NCBI GenBank assembly: GCA_964384625.1
Contig: CAYLNH010000030.1
Coordinates: 1-39,446 of the forward strand
Source of the DNA: CAYLNH01 sp964384625
GTDB taxonomy: Bacteria; Verrucomicrobiota; Lentisphaeria; JABSQK01
Reading direction: 5' to 3'
Length of the DNA stretch: 39,446 nt
Shown here: positions 25,670-34,516 of the stretch, piece by piece
Position numbering within the stretch: the stretch's first letter is position 1
How the letters are laid out: every line of letters begins with the position of its first letter
The notes under the pieces: generated by a model
Seen by the model: the letters and a program-made list of their open reading frames with translations, nothing else
What the model was told of the DNA's origin: nothing
Databases searched by the model: none
Made by a program: the position numbers and the translations under genes

Positions 25670-26606
25670 TCTCTCGCTGCCGGCTCACGTGGATTCGTCG
25701 CCGCCGGAAATAGCTCAGCGCTTTGCGCGCGTCGTCTGCGGCCAGCGGTTCCGCGGGCAAGGGGTAGGCAATTCCCAGCCTGCTGTAGACCGGCGCGCCG
25801 CCGGGGCTGTAGGGCAGCAGCACCAATTGCGGCCGCGGTTTCAGGCTCTTGATGAAATCGCCGATGTCTTTCAGGTTTTGCTTTGTGTCGGTATAGCCGG
25901 GAATCAACGGCAGCGTTAAGACGACATCCGCCCGGCGATGGCAGAGCCGGCGGATGTTCTCCAGGATCGGGAAGTTTTCCTCGCCGCAGAGTTCTTCATG
26001 CCGGCGGCAGTCGATGATCTTGACGTCGACTCGAAAGCGGTCGACCAGCGGCAGAAGCTGCTCGATCCGGCGCCAGGACGCCATCGCTGCGGTATCCAGC
26101 ACGCAGCGGACTCCATCCCGGCGGAACGCCTTCAGCAGGCGTTTCAGGAAGCGGAACTGCTGCATTGGTTCGCCGCCGGAAAGGACCACCTGCCGGCGTT
26201 TCCGGCGTTGGAACGCCGGATGCTCAAGGACCTCCCGGACCACGGCCTCAACGGAACGGCTGCCGCCATCCGGCTGCAGGGCGCCGGTCGGACAGGCGGC
26301 GACGACGGCGGCCTGACGCAATTCCTCCAGCCGCATCCCGCGCAGCGCCGCCAGATTCTTTCTGCCGCCGCAGTCGGCAACGCCGCAGGCCTCCCTGCCG
26401 ATGCATTTCGCGGCGTCGACCATCACCCGCAGGTCCCGCAGCATGGCCGCCGGCCGATTGCACCAGGGGCAATGCAGCAAACAGCCTTTGAGCAGAACCA
26501 TGGCGGTATACGGCCGGCCGCGGCCGCAGGTGCCGAAACGGATGCTCTGCACCGTGCCGGCCGGGCTGATGGGGACGGTGAATTCCTGCATCCTGGGAGA
26601 GATCAT
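25662..26606 (-). CDS. radical SAM protein of the glycyl-radical-enzyme activase type
   Basis: 314 residues. The radical SAM cluster motif CLLHCPWC has Cys42, Cys46 and Cys49 (CX3CX2C). An inserted ferredoxin-like region has Cys68, Cys74, Cys79 and Cys105 (CPTGAL), followed by SGGEP (143-147). A VDRFRVDVKIID strand and a C-terminal LLPYSPGGAPVYSRLG region complete the barrel. This matches PflA-type activases with one extra 4Fe-4S cluster. The start at 26606 overlaps the stop of the upstream three-module gene (ATGA), so translation is coupled. No glycyl radical enzyme is in the window, making its substrate unknown; SAM-dependent modification of something made by its partner is possible. Confidence 0.85.
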   Translation of the reverse strand: MISPRMQEFTVPISPAGTVQSIRFGTCGRGRPYTAMVLLKGCLLHCPWCNRPAAMLRDLRVMVDAAKCIGREACGVADCGGRKNLAALRGMRLEELRQAAVVAACPTGALQPDGGSRSVEAVVREVLEHPAFQRRKRRQVVLSGGEPMQQFRFLKRLLKAFRRDGVRCVLDTAAMASWRRIEQLLPLVDRFRVDVKIIDCRRHEELCGEENFPILENIRRLCHRRADVVLTLPLIPGYTDTKQNLKDIGDFIKSLKPRPQLVLLPYSPGGAPVYSRLGIAYPLPAEPLAADDARKALSYFRRRRIHVSRQREII

Positions 26607-29155
26607 CGTGTTGCCGAATAGCCGAGAACCTGCAGATCCAACGCATAGCGTCGCGCCAACAACGAGATGAGCTCCGGTGTGAGTTCGGGGGATTCCCGCC
26701 ACCCGTTTCCACCGGTTACATTCAGTCTCGGCAGGACAATATCGGGCCGTCCGATCGCCTGTGAGAGCAGCTTCTGCGATCGATCGATCTCCTCGACTCG
26801 ACCGATGAAATCCACCGTCCAGCCACAACGCGGCGACAAGAACTCCGTCTGCGGGCGAATATGCAGGTTGGCGGCGGCAACGGGGTCCAAGACGATCCGG
26901 CGGACATAGTCTGCAAAAGACATGCCCATTACCAGACCGGAAAGGGCAAGTTCATCATGCAGCCGTTGGCGCCGTACCTCCGGGATATCCCCGGGAGTGA
27001 CCTGATTTCGGTAGAAGGAGAGAATGCGGTCGAACGGATGACGCACAAAGGTGAACCGCAGCATCTCACCGGCTTGCGCGGTGCGTTCCAGGAGTCCCTC
27101 GGTATGGTGCAGCGCACCGACCGAGTCCCCGAGTTCGACCGCAATTTCCTCGTAGCGATCCGGGGTTTCGGCCTTGAGCAGCATCGCCAAGACGGATGAA
27201 CAAGCGGCCTTGGGGATCTGCAGGTAGGCCAATCCGAGTTTGCGTGAGACAAAGTACGAGGGGGGCATGGGCCGGAACTCGAGCAACGGCGCTCCCTCGC
27301 GATTCTCTCCAAGGATCTCCTGGAGCCGGTCAAGCTGATTCCACAGCCGATCGTTCTCCATGGCCAGCTTTTTGAACCGGGGAACCCGCGAGATCATCTT
27401 CTTCAGCCTGGGCGATTCTCCGAGAGTTTGCCGAAGCGATCGGATTGATTCCTCCAGACGTACGGTCTTGCGACGGAGGAATTCCAACTCCCCGCGCTGG
27501 ATGGCTTTGTCGGTGGTCCAACCGAAGACATCAAGCTCTCCGGTCAGCTTGATCAGATCCCTGAAGGCGAACCCGAAACGAAAGTGCAGTTGGGTGGCCG
27601 TTTCGGGATCAGCCATCAGTTGGAAGATCGTATTCAGCCCAAAGAACCCCCAACGCGGGCTGCGCTCTGCCTGTTTCAGTGCCATCTGAGCCACAACAAA
27701 CCTGATCTCGTTCCGGCGCAACGGGAATTCAGGATCCGCGAAATCGCAGGCTTCCGGGAAGACCCTGAGCAATTCCGCCTGATCGTCAATCTCCAGATAG
27801 TGGCGGTAGACATAAATCGATTCCCAGAGGTCCCGCACCCTCGTGATCCGATTGGCAGCGCTCGCATTGGCGCCGTTGCCATGGACCCGAAACCGGGTGA
27901 GTCTGGCCGGCAGGATATGAATCTCCGCCTGCAGACACAGGCGCACCCAAAGGTCAAGATCCGGCAGTTGATGGAAACGCCGGTCTGGACAGCCGATCAC
28001 GCTGTAGTGGTGACGCCGAAACAGCGCACTGGATATGCAAAGACAATTCCCGTCGCAGAAGAAGTGCCGCAACCATTCCTGTCGATTGCGATTGTGCGCC
28101 TCAAACAGGTCGTGAAATGGATGTGACGAATCAACGGCCTTGTTGTTTTCGTCAATCAGCTCGACCTGGGTCAGCACAGCGGCGAATTCCGGATGGTCCC
28201 GCATCACACGAAGCTGCTGCTCCAGTTTCTCCGGCAAGTACACATCGTCCGAATTCAGGATCGCGATGTAATCGCCTCGGGCCAACTCCAGGCATCGTCG
28301 CTTGGCAACAATCATCCCCCGGTTTCGATCCCAGGGCTCAAACCGTATTCGGGGATCGTCAAAGCTTCTTATTCGCTCGACCGAATCATCGCCGGATCCA
28401 TCGTCAACGATCACCAGCTCCAGGTTCTTGTGCGTTTGCTCAAGTACGCTTCGGATCGCCGCCTCGATGAAGCTGCCGTGGTTATAGGACGCCAACAGAA
28501 CGCTGACCAGCGCCGAGCTGTCTCCCTTCGGTTTTGCCGGGACGCCCATGACCGTCTGGCCGTCGGGGACACTGCAGGTGACACAGGCCGACGCCCCGAC
28601 GACGGACGCATTGCCGATGGACAGCTTGGGCATGACGACCGCACCGGTACCCACCAGCGAAGCTGCGCCGATGGCCACACTCCCGTTGATCGACACTCCA
28701 GGCGCAATCGTCGTGCTTTCCCCCACGGTCGTATCATGACCGATGTAGGCATTGTCGCCGACAAGGCAGTTGTCAGCCAGACTGACCCGCGCGGAAATAA
28801 CCGCATTCGGCCGGACAATACAGCCACTGCCGATTGATGCGTTCGGGGAGACGACGGCCGACGGCGAGATGAGCGTGACCAGTCCAAACCCGGCCTCCTG
28901 AAGCAGCCCCCGGTACTTTCGGCGAGCCGCAGGATTGGTTATTGCGACTACGGCGTTTTCACACTTCTGCCGCAAGTCGACCAGTTGTTCGCTGGTGCCG
29001 AGGAACGGCAAGCCATAGGTTTCCTCAACGTAGGCGTTGGTATTTACATCATCGATATAGCCTGCGAACCGACAGTCGCCACTGAAGAGCGACACGAGCA
29101 ATCCAGCGAGTTTGCCCCCACCGACAAGGATGGCCGTTTGCTGCTGCTCAGACAT
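26603..29155 (-). CDS. three-module protein: PglD/NeuD-like acyltransferase, GT2 glycosyltransferase and sulfotransferase
   Basis: 850 residues from the ATG at 29155 (GGAG eight bases before). Module 1 (about 7-210): nucleotide-sugar N-acyltransferase type, with a Rossmann-like start ILVGGGKLAGLL and hexapeptide repeats including IGHDTTVG (His140). Module 2 (about 215-450): GT2 family with SVLLASYNHG, VIVDDGSGDDS (DDG 251-253) and ILNSDDVYLPEK. A helical or coiled segment spans about 555-620. Module 3 (about 630-850): sulfotransferase with a PAPS loop LQIPKAACSSVL (646-656) and 3'-phosphate site FVRHPFDRILSFYRN (703-717). It probably builds a modified, sulfated glycan on the cytosolic face. 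Fusion of all three is unusual. The radical SAM gene is coupled downstream. Confidence 0.88.
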   Translation of the reverse strand: MSEQQQTAILVGGGKLAGLLVSLFSGDCRFAGYIDDVNTNAYVEETYGLPFLGTSEQLVDLRQKCENAVVAITNPAARRKYRGLLQEAGFGLVTLISPSAVVSPNASIGSGCIVRPNAVISARVSLADNCLVGDNAYIGHDTTVGESTTIAPGVSINGSVAIGAASLVGTGAVVMPKLSIGNASVVGASACVTCSVPDGQTVMGVPAKPKGDSSALVSVLLASYNHGSFIEAAIRSVLEQTHKNLELVIVDDGSGDDSVERIRSFDDPRIRFEPWDRNRGMIVAKRRCLELARGDYIAILNSDDVYLPEKLEQQLRVMRDHPEFAAVLTQVELIDENNKAVDSSHPFHDLFEAHNRNRQEWLRHFFCDGNCLCISSALFRRHHYSVIGCPDRRFHQLPDLDLWVRLCLQAEIHILPARLTRFRVHGNGANASAANRITRVRDLWESIYVYRHYLEIDDQAELLRVFPEACDFADPEFPLRRNEIRFVVAQMALKQAERSPRWGFFGLNTIFQLMADPETATQLHFRFGFAFRDLIKLTGELDVFGWTTDKAIQRGELEFLRRKTVRLEESIRSLRQTLGESPRLKKMISRVPRFKKLAMENDRLWNQLDRLQEILGENREGAPLLEFRPMPPSYFVSRKLGLAYLQIPKAACSSVLAMLLKAETPDRYEEIAVELGDSVGALHHTEGLLERTAQAGEMLRFTFVRHPFDRILSFYRNQVTPGDIPEVRRQRLHDELALSGLVMGMSFADYVRRIVLDPVAAANLHIRPQTEFLSPRCGWTVDFIGRVEEIDRSQKLLSQAIGRPDIVLPRLNVTGGNGWRESPELTPELISLLARRYALDLQVLGYSATR

Positions 29156-29236
29156 TGCAGAGTCTCCACTCTTCGCCCCGCGGGCCTCACTATAGCACTT
29201 CGTCGACCGTTGTCGACCATGGTTCAACGGGGCCAA

Positions 29237-29270
29237 CAACAACGGCGCAGGAGGTCCTGCGCCGTTGTTG
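29237..29270 (-). terminator. strong hairpin after the GH4 gene
   Basis: CAACAACGGCGCAGGA (29237-29252), GG, and the exact complement (29255-29270). A 16-bp stem, 22 bases beyond the GH4 stop and 82 bases before the next start. There is no T-tract. Its shape recalls the palindrome at 74-107. Confidence 0.55.
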
Positions 29271-29291
29271 GAAAGTCGATTGGAAGGCGAC

Positions 29292-30869
29292 CTATTTCTT
29301 CTTCGGGGTCGCTTTCTTTTTCTTCTTCGCGGGGGCTACGGTTTCGTTGCCGGACGCCGTGCGCCGGGCAGCGCCGCTGCCCTTTGCCTTGCGGATCTGG
29401 GTGACGGACTTGGTCTTCTTGCGGGCCGCACCCCGGGTCGAACGGGTGCCGAGTTTCCTCTCTTTCTTGAACCGGCGGCGGGCGGCCGGGATGGCCCTCT
29501 TGTAGTTCGGCAGCCATTTCGCCTGCGCGATCAGCATCTCGTCGACCATCTGTGAAATCTCGGGCGGGTTACAGACAGCGCCGGTCAACGGATCCAGCAT
29601 GGCCGCCTGCTTCAGCAGATCAACGTTGCCGGTGACGGCCGCGAGGACCGACAGCCGCTGCACCTGGATACTCGAGTTGCAGACCGCGGCACAGCCCAGC
29701 GGCAAGTCGCCGACCTCGGGAATGCTGACGCCGTTCTTGTCGACGTAACCCGGGACTTCGACGCAGCAGTCTTCCGGCAGATTCGTGATGCAGCCGTTGT
29801 TCATCACGTTGAAGTGACCGCGGTAGACGCGGCCGGTCTCGAGGGCTTCGATGATGTAGCTGCCGTGCTCGTGCGACCGGTGTTCCGGCAGGATCGGCTT
29901 CGGGTCCTCCTTGAGCCATTTCGGGAAGTCGGTCTTGAACCAGTTGCGGCCCTCGGTACAGACGCGCAGATAGCCGCCGGTCTCGCCATGGATCCAGGCG
30001 CCCATGTCAATCCATTTCTTGATCTCCCCGGTGCGTTTGCGGTACCACGGCACGTATTCCGACAGATGGCCGTTGGACTCGGTGGAGTAGTAGCCGAAGC
30101 GGCGGAGCATGTCGATGCGGACCTTCTCGGTCTTGCTGTAGTGCGGGTGCTTCTCAAAGCCTTCCAGCAGGCGGTCGCACCAGTCTTCGCCGTCGTACAG
30201 CACCTGAATGTACCAGGTCTGATGGTTGATGCCGGCGCAGATGATGTCGACGTCTTTCGGGGAGACCAGTTTGTAGCCCTTGCTGCCGGGTTTCTTGCGT
30301 TTGTTGATCAGAAGTTCGATCACCTGCGCAATCTGACGATGGCCGCCCATGACGCCGTGGCACAGGCCGATGGTGTCGACCCCGCCGAATTCGTTGGCGG
30401 CCCAGGTATTCATCGCGTTCGGATTGGCGTAGCTCAAAAAGAGCACATTGTCTTTGGCGACCTCGCGGATATCCCGGCAGAAATCGAGGATGCAGGGGAT
30501 GTTGCGCTGGCCGTACATGATGCCGCCGATGCACAGGGTGTCGCCGACGCACTGGTCGATACCGTACTTCAGCGGGATGTCGATGTCCGTGGCGAAGGCT
30601 TCCAGCCCGCCGATCCGCGTGCAGTTGATGACGTAGTCCGCGTCGGCCACAGCTTTGCGTCGGTCCATGGTGGGGACGATTTTCGCGGGGAACTTATTGA
30701 ACTCGATGTCGCGCCTGGCCAGCTGCGTGATCATATCGAGGTTGCGTTTGTTGATGTCTGTAAAGGCGAACGTGGTGTCCTGCAATTCCGGGACGGTAAG
30801 GATATCCCGCATCAGGGTCCGGGTAAACCCGAGGCTGCCGGCGCCGATAACGGCTACTTTGATTGCCAT
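29292..30869 (-). CDS. GH4-family glycosidase (alpha-galactosidase/alpha-glucosidase type) with lysine-rich tail
   Basis: 525 residues from the ATG at 30869 (AGGAAGGA upstream). NAD-binding start KVAVIGAGSLGFTRTLMRDIL; VINCTRIGG; GDTLCIGGIMYG; FLSYANPNAMNTWA; the metal-binding motif CHGVMGGHRQ; and GINHQTWYIQVLYDGED. These are hallmarks of GH4, which cleaves glycosides by an NAD+/Mn2+-dependent redox mechanism in the cytosol. The last 60 or so residues are a Lys/Arg/Ala-rich low-complexity tail (KKKKKATPKKK at the end), not part of the GH4 fold. It is divergent from an AraC-type regulator that probably controls it. Confidence 0.9.
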   Translation of the reverse strand: MAIKVAVIGAGSLGFTRTLMRDILTVPELQDTTFAFTDINKRNLDMITQLARRDIEFNKFPAKIVPTMDRRKAVADADYVINCTRIGGLEAFATDIDIPLKYGIDQCVGDTLCIGGIMYGQRNIPCILDFCRDIREVAKDNVLFLSYANPNAMNTWAANEFGGVDTIGLCHGVMGGHRQIAQVIELLINKRKKPGSKGYKLVSPKDVDIICAGINHQTWYIQVLYDGEDWCDRLLEGFEKHPHYSKTEKVRIDMLRRFGYYSTESNGHLSEYVPWYRKRTGEIKKWIDMGAWIHGETGGYLRVCTEGRNWFKTDFPKWLKEDPKPILPEHRSHEHGSYIIEALETGRVYRGHFNVMNNGCITNLPEDCCVEVPGYVDKNGVSIPEVGDLPLGCAAVCNSSIQVQRLSVLAAVTGNVDLLKQAAMLDPLTGAVCNPPEISQMVDEMLIAQAKWLPNYKRAIPAARRRFKKERKLGTRSTRGAARKKTKSVTQIRKAKGSGAARRTASGNETVAPAKKKKKATPKKK

Positions 30870-30947
30870 GTCTGTGATCCTTCCTGCTGGGGTTGCTCTT
30901 TCAGATATAAGAACTATGCTTACTCGTAACCCGGCAGTTTGAGCAGT

Positions 30948-30963
30948 CAATATGACCATATTG
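30948..30963. promoter_or_regulatory. candidate operator CAATATG-AC-CATATTG
   Basis: A perfect 7-bp inverted repeat with a 2-base gap in the 136-base divergent region between the GH4 and AraC-type genes. A related half-site (ATTGTAATAT) lies 20 bases closer to the regulator. It is a likely binding site for the neighbouring AraC-family protein, and is AT-rich in a GC-rich window. Confidence 0.5.
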
Positions 30964-31005
30964 CGCATTTATTGTAATATCGTGCTGCAAGGGATACGGT
31001 AAGGT

Positions 31006-31893
31006 ATGCTGAATCCGTTCGAGTCGCTGCCGGTGCTGGAGACCGGCGTTTCGCGCTCCGGCCGGCTGTCCAGGCATCGTTGCGTGATGACCAGCATCGG
31101 GCATTCGAAGCCGACGGACCCGGAGGTGTATCGTTTTGACAACAACGTTCGCGGCGGCGGCTGTCTGTTCCAGTACACGCTGGCGGGGGCGGGGCGTTTT
31201 CGCAACGGGCAGACGGGAGTGACCACCGTACTGGAGCCGGGCCTGGGGTTTCTGCTGCCGTTTCCGTCGAACACCTATTACTGGCTCGAGCCGGGAACGG
31301 AGTGGGAATTCGTCTATACCTGCATGGCCGGGGACGCCTTGCGATATCATGTCGGCGAGCTGAATCGGCAGTACGGTTTCCTGTACAAGATCGGTCCGAC
31401 ACAGGCGCCGGTGCAGATCCTGCGGGAGTTGTTTACCGCGGTGCTTGCCGACCGCGCGCCAAGCGAGTTCATCATCTCCTCACAGCTGTATCGCTTGTTG
31501 ATGGACCTGTACGCGCTGCAGCAGCCGGCCAGAGAGGCCCTGCCGGCGGACATCGAGCAGGCAAAGCGCTATGTGGACGAGGAGTATCATGTCATCGACA
31601 TCGGCGTGGACGCGATGGCGGCGGTTGCGGGCTGTTCGAAGTACCATTTCTCACGTCGCTTCAAGACGCATGTCGGGGTCAGCCCGTACGAGTATCTGCT
31701 GCAGGTCCGGCTGCGTCGGGCGCAGGAACTGCTTGTCTCCACGGATCTGCCGGGCAAGGAAATCGGAATGATGGTTGGTTTCGGGGATTACGCGTACTTC
31801 TGCAACAGCTTCCGTCGTCGCCTCGGATTGACGCCGGGGGCATTACGCCGGCAAAGCCGGCGATTCGGAACGTCGCGGCTGGTCCGGAGCTGA
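31006..31893 (+). CDS. AraC-family transcriptional regulator
   Basis: 295 residues. The N-terminal cupin-like sensing domain (about 20-150) contains CLFQYTLAGAGRFRNG and GLGFLLPFPSNTYYWLEPG. The C-terminal double helix-turn-helix contains VDAMAAVAGCSKYHFSRRFKTHVGVSPYEYLLQVRLRRAQELL and GMMVGFGDYAYFCNSFRRRLGLTPGALRR. It is typical of sugar-responsive activators. It is divergent from the GH4 gene, its most likely target. A purine stretch (GGTAAGGT) precedes the start at 31006. Its 3' end contains CGCCGGC-AAA-GCCGGCG, a hairpin that lies within the coding sequence. Confidence 0.92.
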   Translation: MLNPFESLPVLETGVSRSGRLSRHRCVMTSIGHSKPTDPEVYRFDNNVRGGGCLFQYTLAGAGRFRNGQTGVTTVLEPGLGFLLPFPSNTYYWLEPGTEWEFVYTCMAGDALRYHVGELNRQYGFLYKIGPTQAPVQILRELFTAVLADRAPSEFIISSQLYRLLMDLYALQQPAREALPADIEQAKRYVDEEYHVIDIGVDAMAAVAGCSKYHFSRRFKTHVGVSPYEYLLQVRLRRAQELLVSTDLPGKEIGMMVGFGDYAYFCNSFRRRLGLTPGALRRQSRRFGTSRLVRS

Positions 31894-32152
31894 TTCAGGC
31901 ATAAGCCTTCTATTGCGCCGGGGCATTTCCGGGTCCCAGCTTCGTTATTCCGCGGCTTGAGCAGCTTACGTTGTTGCGTCAGCCGAAGCGGCGGACCGCC
32001 GAAAGGGCGCCCCCGAAGAGTTGCCCCGATCAAAGGTCAGCGCAATTGTGAATCCATGTACTGCGGGAATGCGGGCGGGCACGGTGGCGAAAAACATGTG
32101 GCAGCGGCCCCGGGATTCCGGACTCGCAATCCGGCGACAGGCCAAACCGGAA

Positions 32153-32803
32153 TCAGCCGCGGAACTCGAGAATCTCCCAGCCTTCGGCTTCAGCGATTGT
32201 GCGCAATGCCGGCATCGGGTTGACCGCGACCGGATGGCCGGCGGCGCGCAGGATGTGCTGGTCCGACGTGCTGTCGCCGTAGTACCAGGTTGCGGCCACC
32301 GGGATTTCGTTTTGCGCACAGAAGATCTCGAAGTTCTCTGCCTTGCCGTCACCGCAATTGTAGATGCCGGCGACCCGGCCGGTATACCGCCCGTCCTCGA
32401 GTTCGAGGCGGGTGGCCACCAGCTCGATTCCCAAGTGTGCCGCCAACGGCGCGCCGATGACTTCGTTGGTTGCGGTCATCAGAATGACGCGATCGCCGTC
32501 CGCGAGTTGCCGCCGGATCATAGTTTCCGCCTGCGGGTAAATCCGCGGTCGCACGACGGTTTCGAAATGTGCCTGACTGACGGCCGCGGCTTCGTCCCTG
32601 GTCTGGCCGGCGATTTCCTTCAACTGGAAGGCCATGAAGACGTCCGGCTCGAGAATGTTGTCGGCGTAATCGGCGTAGAACTTTTCAACCAGGCGGCGAT
32701 CCGCTTCCGGGGCGCGGCCGGTATCAATCAGGAACTCCTTCCACGACACGTCACAGTCGTTGTCGCAGATGGTGTGATCCATATCCCAGAATCGGAATTG
32801 CAT
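32153..32803 (-). CDS. HAD-superfamily (SerB-like) phosphatase
   Basis: 216 residues from the ATG at 32803; an in-frame ATG at 32863 adds 20 residues and also has a weak ribosome site. Motif I WDMDHTICDND, motif II LMTATNE, and motifs III/IV near NCGDGKAENFEIF and YYGDSTSDQHIL. This is the HAD-IB layout of phosphoserine phosphatase-like enzymes, with a helical cap (about 20-110). serC lies 192 bases upstream on the same strand, so serine biosynthesis is a natural inference, though many HAD-IB proteins act on other phosphomonoesters. Confidence 0.8.
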   Translation of the reverse strand: MQFRFWDMDHTICDNDCDVSWKEFLIDTGRAPEADRRLVEKFYADYADNILEPDVFMAFQLKEIAGQTRDEAAAVSQAHFETVVRPRIYPQAETMIRRQLADGDRVILMTATNEVIGAPLAAHLGIELVATRLELEDGRYTGRVAGIYNCGDGKAENFEIFCAQNEIPVAATWYYGDSTSDQHILRAAGHPVAVNPMPALRTIAEAEGWEILEFRG

Positions 32804-32995
32804 GGACTGACGGCTCTCGCTGCAAAGTTTATCCAGTGTGTCGTCCCGGAAGTCCGGGAGCATAAGTGATTCCGATGGATCTTCGATGCTCTGCCGGGCA
32901 GTTCAGGCAAAGCGATATGAATATCGTGGTTCGCGACTAACGAAGCAGAGCACGAAGAGGCGCGGAATCTCGCCTCGGATGTATGGGGCGATACA

Positions 32996-34075
32996 CTAGC
33001 CGTTGGCTTGACGAAAGTCTTGCATGAAGCTGACCAGGGCCTGCACGCCTTCCAGCGGCATGGCGTTGTAAATGCTCGCCCGGCAGCCGCCGACGGAACG
33101 GTGACCCTTCAGACCGATCAGCCCCGCGGCCGTCGCGGCGGCGACGAATTTCTTTTCAAGCTCTTCCGTCGCCAGGTTGAACGTGACGTTCATCTTCGAC
33201 CGGGAATCGACGGCCGCGACCCCGCGGTAGAAGTCGTCCGCATCGATCTCGCCATAGAGCAGGTCGGCCTTCTCGTCGTTCATCCGGGCCATTGCTTCCA
33301 GGCCGCCCAGTTTTTTCAACCATTCGGCCACCAGTTTGACCATATAAATGCCGAAGGTCGGCGGCGTGTTGAACATCGAGCCTTTGCCGATGTGCGTATT
33401 GTAATTCAGCATCGTCGGCAGAGATTTCGGCGAACGCTCCGCCAGGTCCCGGCGGAGAATGACCAGCGTCACGCCGGCCGGGCCGATGTTCTTCTGCGCG
33501 CCGCCGTAGATCATGCCGAACTTGTTGACGTCGAGCGGCCGCGACAGGTAGTCGCTGGACATGTCGGCGATCAGCGGCACGCCGGCCGGCGCCGACGGGT
33601 AGCCGGCATATTCGGTGCCGAAAATCGTGTTGTTGGCGGTAATGTGCAGATAGGCCGCCTGCGGATCGTAATCCAGGCCGTCAAGCTTCGGGATGTAGCT
33701 GTAGTTCTTGTCCTTGCTGCTGGCGATCACCCGCGCCTGCCCCAGGTTGTCGGCTTCTTTGAAGGCCTTGGAACTCCAGGCGCCGGTATCGATATAGTCG
33801 GCGCTCTGGCCGGCACCCATGAAGTTCATCGGAATCATGCAGAATTGGGTGCTGGCGCCGCCCTGCAGGAAAAGCACGGCATAGTCGTCGGAGATACCCA
33901 GCAACTCACGGATCAGGCTTTCCCCCGTGCCGATGACTTCGTCGAATTCAGCACTGCGGTGGCTGGCTTCCAGAATGCTGTAACCAACGCCGTGGAAGTC
34001 AACCAGTTCGGCTTGCGCTTGCTTCAGGACCTCCTTGGGGAGGGTGGCCGGTCCGGCGTTAAAGACGTATGTCAT
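32996..34075 (-). CDS. serC: phosphoserine aminotransferase
   Basis: 359 residues, the normal length. The start at 34075 is preferred over 34084 because AAAGGA is 10 bases from the former but only 1 from the latter. Class-V aminotransferase features: VFNAGPATLPKEVL, MEISHRS-type segment LEASHRSAEFDEV, LFLQGGASTQFCMIPMN, IADMSSDYLSRPLDV and the PLP lysine in GGAQKNIGPAG (Lys195), with THIGKGSMFNTPPTFGIYM and GHRSVGGCRASIYNAMP at the end. It converts 3-phosphohydroxypyruvate and glutamate to phosphoserine. A HAD phosphatase gene lies downstream; serA is not in the window. Confidence 0.96.
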   Translation of the reverse strand: MTYVFNAGPATLPKEVLKQAQAELVDFHGVGYSILEASHRSAEFDEVIGTGESLIRELLGISDDYAVLFLQGGASTQFCMIPMNFMGAGQSADYIDTGAWSSKAFKEADNLGQARVIASSKDKNYSYIPKLDGLDYDPQAAYLHITANNTIFGTEYAGYPSAPAGVPLIADMSSDYLSRPLDVNKFGMIYGGAQKNIGPAGVTLVILRRDLAERSPKSLPTMLNYNTHIGKGSMFNTPPTFGIYMVKLVAEWLKKLGGLEAMARMNDEKADLLYGEIDADDFYRGVAAVDSRSKMNVTFNLATEELEKKFVAAATAAGLIGLKGHRSVGGCRASIYNAMPLEGVQALVSFMQDFRQANG

Positions 34076-34125
34076 CGTGGGCATTTCCTTTGCTGTGGTT
34101 TTCTGAATGGTAACGACACCCGATG

Positions 34126-34158
34126 GTTGACAGTAGATGGCGGGTGTGCGTTGTCAAC
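34126..34158 (-). promoter_or_regulatory. serC promoter region with TTGACA dyad
   Basis: GTTGACA (34126-34132) and TGTCAAC (34152-34158) form a 7-bp inverted repeat, so each strand carries a perfect -35. For serC, the minus-strand TTGACA is followed after 16 bases by TACTGT, a weak -10, about 55 bases before the start. The dyad could also be an operator. Confidence 0.4.
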
Positions 34159-34516
34159 AGAACTTGTGAAAGAAATCACAATTCAGCGCCGGGACCGGCC
34201 GAAGCATGCGGCATGCGGCTGGGCGAAGGCGGTGGATACGACCGCGGCGGTATCTGGATGCGGGCGGGGCGGCGCCGGCTGGTTTGAATAATTCACCAGC
34301 CTTCTACCACGAGCCGTCATTGCCCGCGACCTCAAACAGTTCCAGCGGCCGCCGTGCTTGAACTATGTCTCCGACGCCGGCGACCGGCTTGCGATTGGAC
34401 GCTCTTGCTTTCGTCCCGTGGCCACCTTGTCACGGCGAGCGGGACTCACACGGCGCCCTCCGACGACTCCTCCGCCACGGCGGACAGGCGGTAACGAAGC
34501 CCATGAATGGATCAAG
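34159..34516. other. intergenic region between serC and the 254-residue secreted-protein gene
   Basis: Contains a GCATGCGGCATGC short repeat near 34204-34216 but no gene, clear promoter or terminator, and no copy of the repeat families seen elsewhere. Confidence 0.4.
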
